Positions 27,970 through 36,316 of a stretch of DNA of 64,000 nucleotides are shown one piece after another. Source of the DNA: Aquibaculum sediminis. Its GTDB lineage: Bacteria; Pseudomonadota; Alphaproteobacteria; Kiloniellales; DSM-21159. Numbering within the stretch: the first letter of the stretch is position 1; each line of letters begins with the position of its first letter. The translations under genes and the position numbers were made by a program. The stretch spans positions 62,001 through 126,000 of the forward strand of contig NZ_JBFCVK010000006.1 in NCBI RefSeq assembly GCF_040712085.1, read 5' to 3'. The notes beneath the pieces are model-generated. The model saw only the letters and a program-made list of their open reading frames with translations, searched no databases and was not told the origin of the DNA.

Positions 27970-28983
27970 TCACAGATAGGGCTCGGCCAGACGGGTGATT
28001 ACATCGTCGAGCGAGACGCCGTCGGCGCGGGCAGCGAAGTTGAGCGCCATGCGATGACGCAGCACCGGCGGCGCCATGGTGATCACGTCCTCGACCGAGG
28101 GTGCCAGCCGGCCTTCCAACATGGCACGGGCGCGCACCGCCAGCATGAGCGCCTGGCTGGCGCGCGGTCCCGGCCCCCAGGCCACGTGCGCGCGCACCTC
28201 GGCCAGCTCGCTTTCTTCCGGTCGCCCCCGCCGCACCAGGCCCAGGATGGCGTCGACCACCGTCTCGCCCACCGGCATGCGTCGCACCAACTGCTGGGCG
28301 GCGAGCAGATCGGCCGCCGTGAGCACGGCATCTGGGGTGCTGTCGTGAACCCCCGTGGTGACCAGCAGCATCTCGCGCTCGGCTTCGTAGTCGGGGTAGC
28401 CCACGTCGACCTGCATGAAGAAACGATCGAGTTGGGCTTCCGGCAGGGGATAGGTGCCCTCTTGCTCCAGCGGGTTCTGCGTCGCCAGAACATGGAAGGG
28501 GGTTGGCAGCTCATGCGGCTTGCCGGCAACCGTCACGCGGCGTTCCTGCATGGCCTGGAGCAGCGCCGACTGGGTGCGCGGGCTGGCGCGGTTGATCTCG
28601 TCGGCCATGAGCACCTGGGCAAAGACCGGCCCCGGAATGAAGCGGAAACTGCGCCGACCGCCCTCGCCCTCCTCCAGCACCTCGGAGCCGAGAATGTCGG
28701 CCGGCATCAAATCGGGCGTGCACTGAATACGCCGTTCATCGAGCCCGAAAACCCGCCCCAGGGTGTCCACGAGCCGCGTCTTGGCCAGCCCGGGCACCCC
28801 CACCAGCAGGGCATGCCCGCCGGCCAGCATGGTGATCAGGGTTTGATCGATGACCTCCGACTGCCCAAATATCACCTTGCCGATTGCCGAACGGAGGTCG
28901 GAAAGGCGCAGGCCGAAGCTCTCGATTTCTCCAACCAGGCGTTCGGCTTCGGCTCGATGGTCGGCTGTGTCGGTGCTAGTCAC
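27970..28983 (-). CDS. MoxR family AAA+ ATPase
   Basis: This 337-residue ATPase has IGKVIFGQSEVIDQTLITML, a MoxR-type Walker A (LLVGVPGLAKTRLVDTLG), and Walker B VLMADEINRASPRTQSALL. MQERRVTVAGKPHELPTPF and FHVLATQNPLEQEGTYPLPE complete the family signature, ending in a C-terminal lid. MoxR proteins act as chaperones that insert cofactors or assemble partner complexes, usually with vWA proteins such as the three encoded after it. The start is GTG at 28981-28983 behind a strong AAGGAGA site. It is divergent from the DUF1285 gene with 49 bases between them. Confidence 0.93.
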   Translation of the reverse strand: MTSTDTADHRAEAERLVGEIESFGLRLSDLRSAIGKVIFGQSEVIDQTLITMLAGGHALLVGVPGLAKTRLVDTLGRVFGLDERRIQCTPDLMPADILGSEVLEEGEGGRRSFRFIPGPVFAQVLMADEINRASPRTQSALLQAMQERRVTVAGKPHELPTPFHVLATQNPLEQEGTYPLPEAQLDRFFMQVDVGYPDYEAEREMLLVTTGVHDSTPDAVLTAADLLAAQQLVRRMPVGETVVDAILGLVRRGRPEESELAEVRAHVAWGPGPRASQALMLAVRARAMLEGRLAPSVEDVITMAPPVLRHRMALNFAARADGVSLDDVITRLAEPYL

Positions 28984-29032
28984 GGCCTCTCCTTACTTCC
29001 CTCGCGTGCAATACAGCAGCACAGTGTGAGCG

Positions 29033-29614
29033 ATGACGGATCCGAACGACACTCAAGCATCCCCGAAGACGGGCGCCAAGGCCAGCACCCTCACGGACCT
29101 GCCGGACCGGCTGCTCGACGGCGGTGAGCTGGACATGCGCATCGCGGCAGACGGAACCTGGTTCTACCAGGGCAGCCCGATCCGCAGGCAACCTCTCGTG
29201 AAACTCTTTTCCACGGTTTTGCGACGAGAAGATGACGGCAGTTACTGGCTTGTCACGCCCGCGGAGCGCGGGCGCGTCGTCGTGGAGGACGCGCCTTTTC
29301 TTGCCGTGGAACTCGCCCAGGAGGGCAGCGGCCGCAACCGGTGCCTGCGCCTGCGCACCAATGTGGACGACTGGGTCGAGCTGGACCGCAATCATCCGCT
29401 TCGTGTCGAAGAACGGGGCGACAGCGACGAACCGCGTCCCTATATCCTGGTAAGGCCAGGACTTGAGGCACGGCTCGTGCGATCCGTGTATTATCATCTG
29501 GCCGATCTGGCTGAAACGGAAAGCGTGGGAAAGGAGGAACGACTGGGCGTATGGAGCAACGGACACTTCTTTCCTCTGACCGCGTCCAGTCCGAGTCCAG
29601 CCGCACGCTCGTGA
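29033..29614 (+). CDS. DUF1285 domain-containing protein
   Basis: This 193-residue protein contains DMRIAADGTWFYQGSPIRRQ near residue 36, LVKLFSTVLRREDDGSYWLV and VYYHLADLAE. This matches the DUF1285 family, which folds as two small beta domains and has no established function. It overlaps the next gene (CoA pyrophosphatase) by 64 bases in another frame. That is a large overlap, and it means the last 21 residues here share DNA with the Nudix N-terminus. The start ATG has only a weak ribosome site. Confidence 0.85.
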   Translation: MTDPNDTQASPKTGAKASTLTDLPDRLLDGGELDMRIAADGTWFYQGSPIRRQPLVKLFSTVLRREDDGSYWLVTPAERGRVVVEDAPFLAVELAQEGSGRNRCLRLRTNVDDWVELDRNHPLRVEERGDSDEPRPYILVRPGLEARLVRSVYYHLADLAETESVGKEERLGVWSNGHFFPLTASSPSPAARS

Positions 29615-30249
29615 CGCCCGACCTTCTGGCGGCCGTCCTGCGCGAGGGTCGCAGCAAGAACGCGGCGCCAGAGGAGCCAACGGCCGTTTTGCGCGGCGAC
29701 CACGACCTCAACCCCGATCTGCGCTGCCCCGGGGGCACCGAACGGCCAGCGGCCGTGCTGGTGCCACTGTTCGGGCGGCGGCGTGAACCGCACGTGCTGC
29801 TCACCCGTCGCAGCAGCGCGCTGACGAACCATGCCGGCCAGATCGCCTTTCCGGGCGGCTGTTCCGAACCCGAGGATGCCGATGCCCGCGCGACAGCGCT
29901 GCGCGAGACGCAGGAAGAGATCGGGTTGGGGCCGGAGCGCATCCAGCCTCTGGGCCAACTGGATCTCTATGTGACTCGCACCGGCTTTGCAGTGACCCCG
30001 ATCGTGGGCTGGATCCAAGACGAAATCGCTCTGGATCAGCTCATCCTCGACCCGCGCGAGGTGGATGAGGTCTTCGAGGTGCCGCTGGGTTTCTTCCTCG
30101 ATCCGGCAAACAGGCAACGCCATGCCCGAACCTATGAGGGCCGCGCGCGCTACTTCTACGCCTATCCCTATCGCAACTACTACATCTGGGGCGCGACAGC
30201 AGGGATGCTGAACAATCTGGCAGAACGACTCCTGGGCCGGGAATGCTGA
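29551..30249 (+). CDS. Nudix CoA pyrophosphatase (NudL-like)
   Basis: The 232-residue hydrolase has the Nudix box GGCSEPEDADARATALRETQ continuing EEIGL (about residues 108-132), preceded by the NudL-type LLTRRSSALTNHAGQIAFPG. That combination is typical of enzymes cleaving CoA and acyl-CoA to phosphopantetheine and 3',5'-ADP. An N-terminal extension of about 60 residues is poorly conserved, and later ATG or GTG starts are possible; the large overlap with DUF1285 supports some doubt about the start. The stop overlaps the DUF6111 gene by 7 bases. Confidence 0.88.
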   Translation: MEQRTLLSSDRVQSESSRTLVTPDLLAAVLREGRSKNAAPEEPTAVLRGDHDLNPDLRCPGGTERPAAVLVPLFGRRREPHVLLTRRSSALTNHAGQIAFPGGCSEPEDADARATALRETQEEIGLGPERIQPLGQLDLYVTRTGFAVTPIVGWIQDEIALDQLILDPREVDEVFEVPLGFFLDPANRQRHARTYEGRARYFYAYPYRNYYIWGATAGMLNNLAERLLGREC

Positions 30250-30530
30250 AAAAGCTTCTGACCGTCGTACTGCCGCTGATTGCGCCTTTCCTGGTCTGGT
30301 GGCTCTACCTGCTCCTGGCACGCTACGGGGCGCGCAAGGCCAATGAGCCCGACCCGCCCGGCTGGACGCGCGCGCCCTGGCTGGCGATGCTCATCTCGGC
30401 CGTGGTGCTGCTGGCCGCATCGCTCTTCTGGTTCCACGCCCACCGGGGCGGGGAGGCCTGGAGCGACTATCAGGCACCACGCCTGGAAGACGGCGAGATC
30501 GTGCCTTCTCACATCGAACCGCAGGGCTGA
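30243..30530 (+). CDS. DUF6111 family small membrane protein
   Basis: The 95-residue protein has two transmembrane helices (LLTVVLPLIAPFLVWWLYLL and WLAMLISAVVLLAASLFWF) and ends PRLEDGEIVPSHIEPQG. The tail PRLEDGxIVPxH is the recognisable DUF6111 feature. In many alphaproteobacteria this gene sits between the CoA pyrophosphatase and the CCA-adding enzyme. Here no CCA-adding gene follows, and the next gene is a MocR regulator on the opposite strand. Function unknown. Confidence 0.8.
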   Translation: MLKKLLTVVLPLIAPFLVWWLYLLLARYGARKANEPDPPGWTRAPWLAMLISAVVLLAASLFWFHAHRGGEAWSDYQAPRLEDGEIVPSHIEPQG

Positions 30531-30562
30531 CGCGACAGAGGCCCGTCCAGCTAACCGTCCTG

Positions 30563-32095
30563 CTATGCGCGGGCAGAGCGTTCGGCGCGTTCCAGGGCCT
30601 GCGCCAGCTTCGCCACCTGACCATCCATCACCTCTTCGGGCACGGCGGAAAAGCCGAGCAGCAAGGCATCGCTGCTGCCGCCCGGCGGCCCGTCGTAGAA
30701 GTAGGCGGAAAGCGGCGGCGCGATCAGGCCTTCTGCCGATGCCGCGGCACTGGCCTGGTGATCGGTGATCGGGCGCTGCAGGCGGGCCAGCAGATGCAGC
30801 CCCGCCTCGCTGCCGGAGAGCTGCACCATGCCGCCAAGGTGGCGTTGCGCCGCCTCCAGCATCGCATCCTGCCGGCCCTGGTAGAGCGCGCGCATGCGCC
30901 GCAGGTGCGCGGCGAAGTGCCCCTCCTGTATGAAGGCCGCCAGGGCAGGCTGCAGCGCCAGGGCGGGATAGTCCTCCAGCACGGCGCGCGCCCGGGTGAC
31001 CGGCTCGACCAGCGCCGGCGGCACCACGAGATAGCCCAGCCGGATCGAGGGAAAGAGCACCTTGGACAGGCTGCCGATATAGACCACCCGCCCAGCGCCC
31101 TCATCCAGGGACTGCAGCGGCGCCAAGGGCCGTCCCGCGTAGCGGTACTCGCTGTCGTAGTCGTCCTCCACCACCCAGGCCGAGACCTGCTGTGCCCAGG
31201 ACAGAAGCTCCAGCCGCCGCGCCAGGGTCATGGCCAGCCCCAACGGGTACTGTCTCGCCGGGGTGACCACCGCCATGCGCGCATCGGGCGCCCGCCGCTG
31301 CCCCTCGGTAACCACGATCCCCTCCTGGTCCACCGGCAAGGGCACCACTTCGGCGCCAGCCGCCAGGAGCGGGCCGCGCAAGCCGGCATAGCCGGGGTCC
31401 TCGATCCACACCCGTTCACCGGGATCGAGCAGCAGCCGCGCCACCAGATCGAGCGCCTGCTGAGCGCCTGAGGTGACAAAGACCTGCTCGGGCTCCACCG
31501 GCAGGGCACGCACGGCCCGAAGATAGGCAGCAATGGCTTCGCGCAGCGGGCGGAAACCGCCCGGCTCCCCGGGGCGCAGCAGTTCGCGCGGCGGCACCCG
31601 CCAGAAGCGCCCCACCAGGCGCCCCCAGACTGAGAAGGGGAAGAAAGCCGTCTCCGGCATGCCGGGCACGAAAGCGCGCCGGCCGTCGCCGCGCCGCGCC
31701 GGTGCGCCGGGCGGCTCCAGACGTGCCAGACGATGGCCGCGCTTGCCCAGTGTCGGCGGCGCGCTCTCCGTCGGCTTGGTTGCGGCCGGGCGATCCGGAC
31801 GAACGGCAAGCAGTTCATCAGGCAGGACCCGGGACACATAGGTGCCTGAGCCCACATGCCCTTCGAGATAGCCCTCGGCCAGGAGCTGTTCGAAGGCGCC
31901 CACCACGGTGTTGCGCGAGCAGCGCAGCTCGTCGGCCAGAATCCGACTCGATGGCAGGCGCGTGCCCGGCGGCAGACGCCCCTCCAGCACGGCCAACCGC
32001 ACCTGATCATAGACCTGGCGGTAAAGCGGCGGGGCCTTGGCGCCTCGTTCCAAAGTGAGGGTGAAGAGTGGCGCGGTGGACGCGCGGCGCAGCAT
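30563..32095 (-). CDS. MocR family regulator (GntR wHTH fused to class I aminotransferase)
   Basis: This 510-residue chimeric transcription factor has an N-terminal GntR-type winged helix: PLYRQVYDQVRLAVLEGRLP and SSRILADELRCSRNTVVGAF (residues 22-85). A linker leads to a fold-type I PLP domain with VFVTSGAQQALDLVARLL, VEDDYDSEYRY and GSLSKVLFPSIRLGY; the PLP lysine is residue 345. MocR proteins sense PLP adducts of amines such as GABA, taurine or ectoine derivatives and control adjacent genes. Here the divergent aminotransferase-BKACE-TRAP genes are the obvious target. A dyad at 32119-32137 lies between a possible -10 (TATTCT, 32145-32150) and the start, which suggests autoregulation. Confidence 0.92.
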   Translation of the reverse strand: MLRRASTAPLFTLTLERGAKAPPLYRQVYDQVRLAVLEGRLPPGTRLPSSRILADELRCSRNTVVGAFEQLLAEGYLEGHVGSGTYVSRVLPDELLAVRPDRPAATKPTESAPPTLGKRGHRLARLEPPGAPARRGDGRRAFVPGMPETAFFPFSVWGRLVGRFWRVPPRELLRPGEPGGFRPLREAIAAYLRAVRALPVEPEQVFVTSGAQQALDLVARLLLDPGERVWIEDPGYAGLRGPLLAAGAEVVPLPVDQEGIVVTEGQRRAPDARMAVVTPARQYPLGLAMTLARRLELLSWAQQVSAWVVEDDYDSEYRYAGRPLAPLQSLDEGAGRVVYIGSLSKVLFPSIRLGYLVVPPALVEPVTRARAVLEDYPALALQPALAAFIQEGHFAAHLRRMRALYQGRQDAMLEAAQRHLGGMVQLSGSEAGLHLLARLQRPITDHQASAAASAEGLIAPPLSAYFYDGPPGGSSDALLLGFSAVPEEVMDGQVAKLAQALERAERSARA

Positions 32096-32118
32096 GGTGA
32101 AACTCTCTTAGCCAATGG

Positions 32119-32137
32119 TCCGGTCGTTTCGACCGGA
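32119..32137. promoter_or_regulatory. Candidate MocR operator
   Basis: The perfect dyad TCCGGTCG-TTT-CGACCGGA has 8-base arms. It starts 24 bases upstream of the MocR start codon and about where transcription would begin from the TATTCT at 32145-32150. MocR proteins more often bind direct repeats, so this could belong to another regulator. Confidence 0.45.
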
Positions 32138-32370
32138 ATCAGCAAGAATAATGCAACCAATTGCGCGGCAAGGCGAGATCAATCGGCCCCATCCAGACAA
32201 GACAGAAGCCGATGAGGCGCACAGCAGCCGACAGGCCTACCAGGGGGAGTGTCCTGGGGCCTGTCGCTGCAACGAGAGGAGGAGAGTCTGCTGCCAGTCG
32301 TCGCGGCGGCGACAAGACGGATACACGGGGGGATGGGGGATGGGCATACCCGTCTGCCGCCGCCGGACGA

Positions 32371-32400
32371 TCGAGCCATGGCCTTACGCCATGGCCTCGA
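32371..32400. repeat. 30-base inverted repeat upstream of the aminotransferase
   Basis: TCGAGCCATGGC and GCCATGGCCTCGA face each other around CTTAC, complementary throughout except for one bulged base. Each arm contains the self-complementary GCCATGGC. It has no adjacent T run, so a terminator is unlikely. Confidence 0.6.
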
Positions 32401-32478
32401 AACACACTTTAGTCGAAGCATGAGAGGAGAGGTGTGACATTCCTGGGATTCACGCCCACAGCTTGTGACCAAGAAAGG

Positions 32479-32493
32479 GCAGAGCTGCTCTGC
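32479..32493. repeat. 15-base perfect palindrome upstream of the aminotransferase
   Basis: GCAGAGC-T-GCTCTGC lies 91 bases before the aminotransferase ATG. It is close enough to act as an operator for a promoter in this interval, but no binding protein can be named. Confidence 0.45.
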
Positions 32494-32584
32494 ACGGAGG
32501 AGGCGCTGCTTGCCAGGACGGCGTTGCTTCTGGCAGGTAAAGTCACAATCCCTGCTTCCAGCCAGCGTCCAGAAGGTCCAATCC

Positions 32585-33784
32585 ATGTCTGTCAGCAAAG
32601 TCCAAGCTCGACCTGCCTCCCACTCGACGCCATTGCCGATTCGCGCGCAGGTGGCGGAGCTTCCAGTTTCGGGCATCCAACAGGTCTGGGAGATGGGCTT
32701 TCAGCGTAACGACGTGATCGGACTCTGGGTCGGGGAAGGCGACGTCCCGACGCCCGACTTCATTTGCGAGCCGGCCATCGCCTCGCTGCGCGCCGGCAAC
32801 ACCTACTACACCCATAAGCGTGGCATTCCGCCCCTGCGCGCGGCCCTTGCCGACTACCATGCGAAGCACCTGGGCATCGCCCCGGATCAGGAGCGCATTT
32901 CCGTCACCTCCTCGGGCATGTCGGCGCTGGCGCTGGTGTTCCAGGCGATCTTGGAGCCGGAGGATGAGGTGATTCTGGTCTCGCCCATCTGGCCCAATGC
33001 CATGGCAGCCGTGAGCATCGCCGGCGGCCGTCCGGTGGAGGTCGCGCTGACGCCCCGCTCGGACGGAGGCTTCCTGCTCGACCTCGATCGGATCAAGGCG
33101 GCCATCGGCCCGCGCACCCGCGCGCTCTTCATCGCCTCACCCGGCAATCCCACCGGCTGGATGATGGAGCGCGAACAGCAACAGGAGGTCCTGGCCCTGG
33201 CGCGGGAGAAGGGTCTCTGGATCATCGCCGACGAGGTCTATCACCGCTTCACCTATGACCGGCCGCTGGCCCCCTCCTTCGCCAGCATTGCCGATCCGGA
33301 GGACGCGCTGATCTGCGTCCACTCCTTCTCCAAGGCCTGGGCGATGACGGGCTGGCGGCTGGGCTGGCTGCTGCATCCGCCCTCCATGGCCGAGACCTTC
33401 GGCAAGCTGATCGAATACTCCAGTTCCGGCGCCCAGCATTTCCTGCAGGACGGGGCGGTCGCCGCAATCCGCGAGGGTGAGCCCTTCGTCAAGGAGATGG
33501 TGGACCGCTGCCGCCAGGGTGGCGAGATTGTCTTCGAGGCGCTGTCGCAATGTCCACGGGTGACCATCGCCAAGCCCCAGGCGGCCTTCTATGCTTTTTT
33601 CGGTGTCGAGGGCGTGACCGACAGCCTGGCCTTCGCCAAGCAGCTTGTGCTCGACTGTGGCGTCGGGCTTGCGCCAGGCTCGGCCTTCGGCGCGGCCGGG
33701 GAAGGCTATCTGCGCCTGTGCTTCGCCTCTTCGCCTGCGCGCATCGCCCAGGCCATGGAGCGGCTGGCCCCGGCACTGAAGTAG
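32585..33784 (+). CDS. Class I/II PLP-dependent aminotransferase
   Basis: This 399-residue protein has the aspartate-aminotransferase fold: IGLWVGEGDVPTPDFI near residue 42, YTHKRGIPPLRAALADY, and SPGNPTGWM near residue 180. IIADEVYHRFTYD follows, then HSFSKAWAMTGWRLGWLL, whose PLP-binding lysine is residue 250. The ATG at 32585 has AAGG eight bases upstream. The frame stays open 40 codons further up, but that part is cysteine and arginine rich and looks non-coding. It is the first plus-strand gene of the putative catabolic module and probably handles the amino donor side or a product of the pathway. Substrate unknown. Confidence 0.9.
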   Translation: MSVSKVQARPASHSTPLPIRAQVAELPVSGIQQVWEMGFQRNDVIGLWVGEGDVPTPDFICEPAIASLRAGNTYYTHKRGIPPLRAALADYHAKHLGIAPDQERISVTSSGMSALALVFQAILEPEDEVILVSPIWPNAMAAVSIAGGRPVEVALTPRSDGGFLLDLDRIKAAIGPRTRALFIASPGNPTGWMMEREQQQEVLALAREKGLWIIADEVYHRFTYDRPLAPSFASIADPEDALICVHSFSKAWAMTGWRLGWLLHPPSMAETFGKLIEYSSSGAQHFLQDGAVAAIREGEPFVKEMVDRCRQGGEIVFEALSQCPRVTIAKPQAAFYAFFGVEGVTDSLAFAKQLVLDCGVGLAPGSAFGAAGEGYLRLCFASSPARIAQAMERLAPALK

Positions 33785-33852
33785 GGCTCGGCGCGCTCCA
33801 CCTACGCTCCCCCGCGCCGTTCTCGCAGTAGAGCGGTCAACAGGACAGCAGC

Positions 33853-35190
33853 ATGACACGCATCCTTCATCGCGACCCGAAGCAGACCCTGCCCACCGCC
33901 GTTGCCGGTTCTGGCCCCCACATCATCGACGCGGAAGGCAAGCGCTACCTGGACGCCTCGGGCGGCGCCGCGGTCTCCTGCCTGGGGCACAGCTACAAGC
34001 CGGTGATCGAGGCGATCAAGGCTCAGCTCGACCGCCTGCCCTATGCCCACACGGGCTTCTTCACCAACGAGCCCTCCGAGCAACTGGCCGAGCACCTGAT
34101 AGCGCGTGCCCCTGAGGGCCTCGAGAAGGTCTACTTCCTCTCCGGCGGCTCGGAAGCCAACGAAACGGCCCTGAAACTGGCGCGCCAGTACTTCCATGAG
34201 AAGGGCGAGACCCAGCGCCGCTGGTTCATCTCTCGCCGGCAGAGCTACCACGGCAACACCCTGGGAGCGCTTTCCATCGGCGGCAATCCTGGGCGCCGGG
34301 CCGTCTACGAACCGATCCTTATGCCAGCGCACCACATCGCGCCCTGCTACGCCTATCGCGAGCGCCAGGATGCGGAGAGCGAGGAGGCCTATGGCCTGCG
34401 GGTGGCGAACGAGCTGGAAGCCATGCTGCAGCAGCTGGGCCCGGACACGGTGATTGGCTTCGTCGCGGAAACGGTGGTGGGCGCGACACTGGGGGCGGTG
34501 CCGGCGGTGCCGGGCTACTTCAAGCGCGTGCGCGAGATCTGCGACCAGTACGGCATCCTGCTGATCCTCGACGAGGTGATGAGCGGCATGGGCCGGACGG
34601 GCACGCTCTTCGCTTGCGACCAGGAAGGCATCGCCCCGGACCTGTTGACCTGCGCCAAGGGTCTCGGCGCCGGCTACCAGCCCATCGGCGCCTGCCTGAT
34701 TTCAGGCAAGATCCACGACACCATCGTGGGCGGCAGCGGCGCCTTCCAGCACGGCTTTACCTACATCGGCCATGCCACCGCCTGCGCCGGTGCCCTGGCC
34801 GTGCAGCAGGCCATCGAGCGCGAATCGCTTCTGGACCAGGTGGGCCAGCGCGGCGGCGCGCTCACGGCCGCGCTGATTGAGCGCTTCGGCAACCATCCCA
34901 ACATCGGCGACATCCGCGGTCGCGGGCTCTTCCTGGGTGTGGAACTGGTGGCCGACAGGGCCAGCAAGCTGCCCTTCGATCCGGCCCTGAAGCTGCATGC
35001 GCGCATCAAGCGCAACGCCATGCAGGAGGGCTTGATGTGCTATCCGGGCGGCGGGACCGTGGACGGCCGCGCCGGTGACCATGTCCTGCTGGCGCCGCCC
35101 TATATCATCGAGGAGGAGCAGGTGGCGGAGATCGTCGACAAGCTCGGCCGCGCCATCGACGGCTCCCTCGCCGAGGTACGAGAGCCATGA
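33853..35190 (+). CDS. Class III PLP-dependent aminotransferase
   Basis: The 445-residue enzyme belongs to the omega/beta-amino acid transaminase family. It shows AHTGFFTNEPSEQLAEHL, FLSGGSEANETALKLARQY (phosphate binding), the class III signature LLILDEVMSGMGRTGTLF with the aspartate at residue 240, and CAKGLGAGYQPIGACL with the PLP lysine at residue 269. Class III enzymes remove amino groups distant from a carboxylate. An amine at the beta carbon would give the beta-keto acid needed by the next gene. Its stop overlaps the BKACE start as ATGA, so the two steps are translationally coupled. Database names such as aspartate aminotransferase family do not define the substrate. Confidence 0.9.
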   Translation: MTRILHRDPKQTLPTAVAGSGPHIIDAEGKRYLDASGGAAVSCLGHSYKPVIEAIKAQLDRLPYAHTGFFTNEPSEQLAEHLIARAPEGLEKVYFLSGGSEANETALKLARQYFHEKGETQRRWFISRRQSYHGNTLGALSIGGNPGRRAVYEPILMPAHHIAPCYAYRERQDAESEEAYGLRVANELEAMLQQLGPDTVIGFVAETVVGATLGAVPAVPGYFKRVREICDQYGILLILDEVMSGMGRTGTLFACDQEGIAPDLLTCAKGLGAGYQPIGACLISGKIHDTIVGGSGAFQHGFTYIGHATACAGALAVQQAIERESLLDQVGQRGGALTAALIERFGNHPNIGDIRGRGLFLGVELVADRASKLPFDPALKLHARIKRNAMQEGLMCYPGGGTVDGRAGDHVLLAPPYIIEEEQVAEIVDKLGRAIDGSLAEVREP

Positions 35191-36011
35191 GCAAGGCTGC
35201 CTGGGATCCGCTGTTCCTCGCTGTCGCCCCCAACGGGGCCCGCAAGACCAAGGCAGACCATCCGGCCCTGCCGATCACGCCGGAAGAGCTGGCTGCGACG
35301 GCCCGATCCTGCGTCGACGCCGGCGCGGCCATGATCCACCTGCATGTGCGCGACGAGACGGGCGCGCACAGCCTCGATGTGGGCCGCTATCGGGAAGCGA
35401 TGGCGGCCGTGCGGGAAAGCTGCGACGATTCGATCGTCATTCAGGTCACCACCGAGGCGGTTGGCCGCTACACACCAGACGAGCAGATGGACTGCATCCG
35501 CGCGCTCGAACCCGAAGCGGCGAGCTTTGCGGTGCGCGAGCTGATTCCCGATGCGGCATCCGAAGCGGAAGCCAAGGCCTTCTTCGCCTGGGTGCGAGAA
35601 GCCGGCATCCAGGCACAGTTCATCCTCTACAGCCCGGAAGACGTAGAACGCTTCGAGGCTTTGGTGGCGCGCGGTGTCCTGCCGGCCGGGCGACAGCTCC
35701 TGCTCTTCGTCCTGGGGCGCTACGCCAAGGATCAAACCTCGGAACCGCATGAGCTGCTGCCCTTCATCCAGGCCAATCAAAGCGACCACCCATGGGCGGT
35801 CTGCGCCTTCGGGCCGAAGGAGGCAGCCTGCGCCCTGACCGCCGCAGCGCTGGGCGGCCACGCACGGGTCGGATTCGAGAACAACCTCTTCCTGCCGGAT
35901 GGGCAGGTTGCACCGGACAACGCCGCCCTGGTGGCCAGCGTCGCCCAGGGCGCCGCGCATTTCGGGCGGCCGATCGGCACGGCCAGAGAGCTCCGGCAAC
36001 TGCCAGACTGA
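35187..36011 (+). CDS. Beta-keto acid cleavage enzyme (BKACE, DUF849)
   Basis: This 274-residue TIM-barrel enzyme belongs to the family named after 3-keto-5-aminohexanoate cleavage enzyme, which uses zinc and acetyl-CoA to split a beta-keto acid into acetoacetate and a new acyl-CoA. Zinc ligands are visible in MIHLHVRDE (H51 and H53), and ARVGFENNLFLPDGQVAPDN near residue 230 supplies the expected glutamate. The opening APNGARKTKADHPALPITPE marks a subgroup distinct from the lysine-fermentation enzyme, so the exact keto acid cannot be inferred. The start overlaps the aminotransferase stop by 4 bases. Confidence 0.9.
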   Translation: MSKAAWDPLFLAVAPNGARKTKADHPALPITPEELAATARSCVDAGAAMIHLHVRDETGAHSLDVGRYREAMAAVRESCDDSIVIQVTTEAVGRYTPDEQMDCIRALEPEAASFAVRELIPDAASEAEAKAFFAWVREAGIQAQFILYSPEDVERFEALVARGVLPAGRQLLLFVLGRYAKDQTSEPHELLPFIQANQSDHPWAVCAFGPKEAACALTAAALGGHARVGFENNLFLPDGQVAPDNAALVASVAQGAAHFGRPIGTARELRQLPD

Positions 36012-36051
36012 GCCGGCGCGATCGTGGCACGCAAAGATAGCGCACGACTCG

Positions 36052-36086
36052 CCAATTTCTGCTAAACCCTGGGCAGGAGAAATTGG
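36052..36086. repeat. Inverted repeat in the 305-base gap before the TAXI gene
   Basis: CCAATTTCT (36052-36060) and AGAAATTGG (36078-36086) are perfect 9-base arms around 17 bases. The gap 36012-36316 holds no gene I can support. The dyad begins 41 bases after the BKACE stop and lies about 230 bases before the transporter, so it may be an operator of a separate transporter promoter. Confidence 0.5.
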
Positions 36087-36316
36087 AGTAGCCTTCCCGA
36101 GACGAAGGATGCTTTAGTTTCTCGACAAACGGCAAAGGAGCAAGCCGTGAACAGGGTGCCGTTCGGGCTGCGACCCCGGCATGGGAGTCCTTCCAGGATC
36201 GAAATCGGCCATAGGGCCGGAATCTGCGAATCTTCCAGCGGCGCTGCTCCCGACGAAGTGGCGAAATCGCGACGGCGCACCCTGCCCCAAAGTCAAAGAT
36301 ACGGAAGGATGACGAG

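Larger units (their letters stand above)
32096..32584. other. Regulatory divergent region between the MocR gene and the aminotransferase
   Basis: These 489 bases contain no convincing gene. They are unusually rich in dyads: 32119-32137, 32371-32400, 32479-32493 and 32511-32535 (TGCCAG and CTGGCA, 13 bases apart). A minus-strand -10-like TATTCT is at 32145-32150. No plus-strand promoter close to consensus was found, so transcription of the catabolic genes may depend on an activator. Confidence 0.5.
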
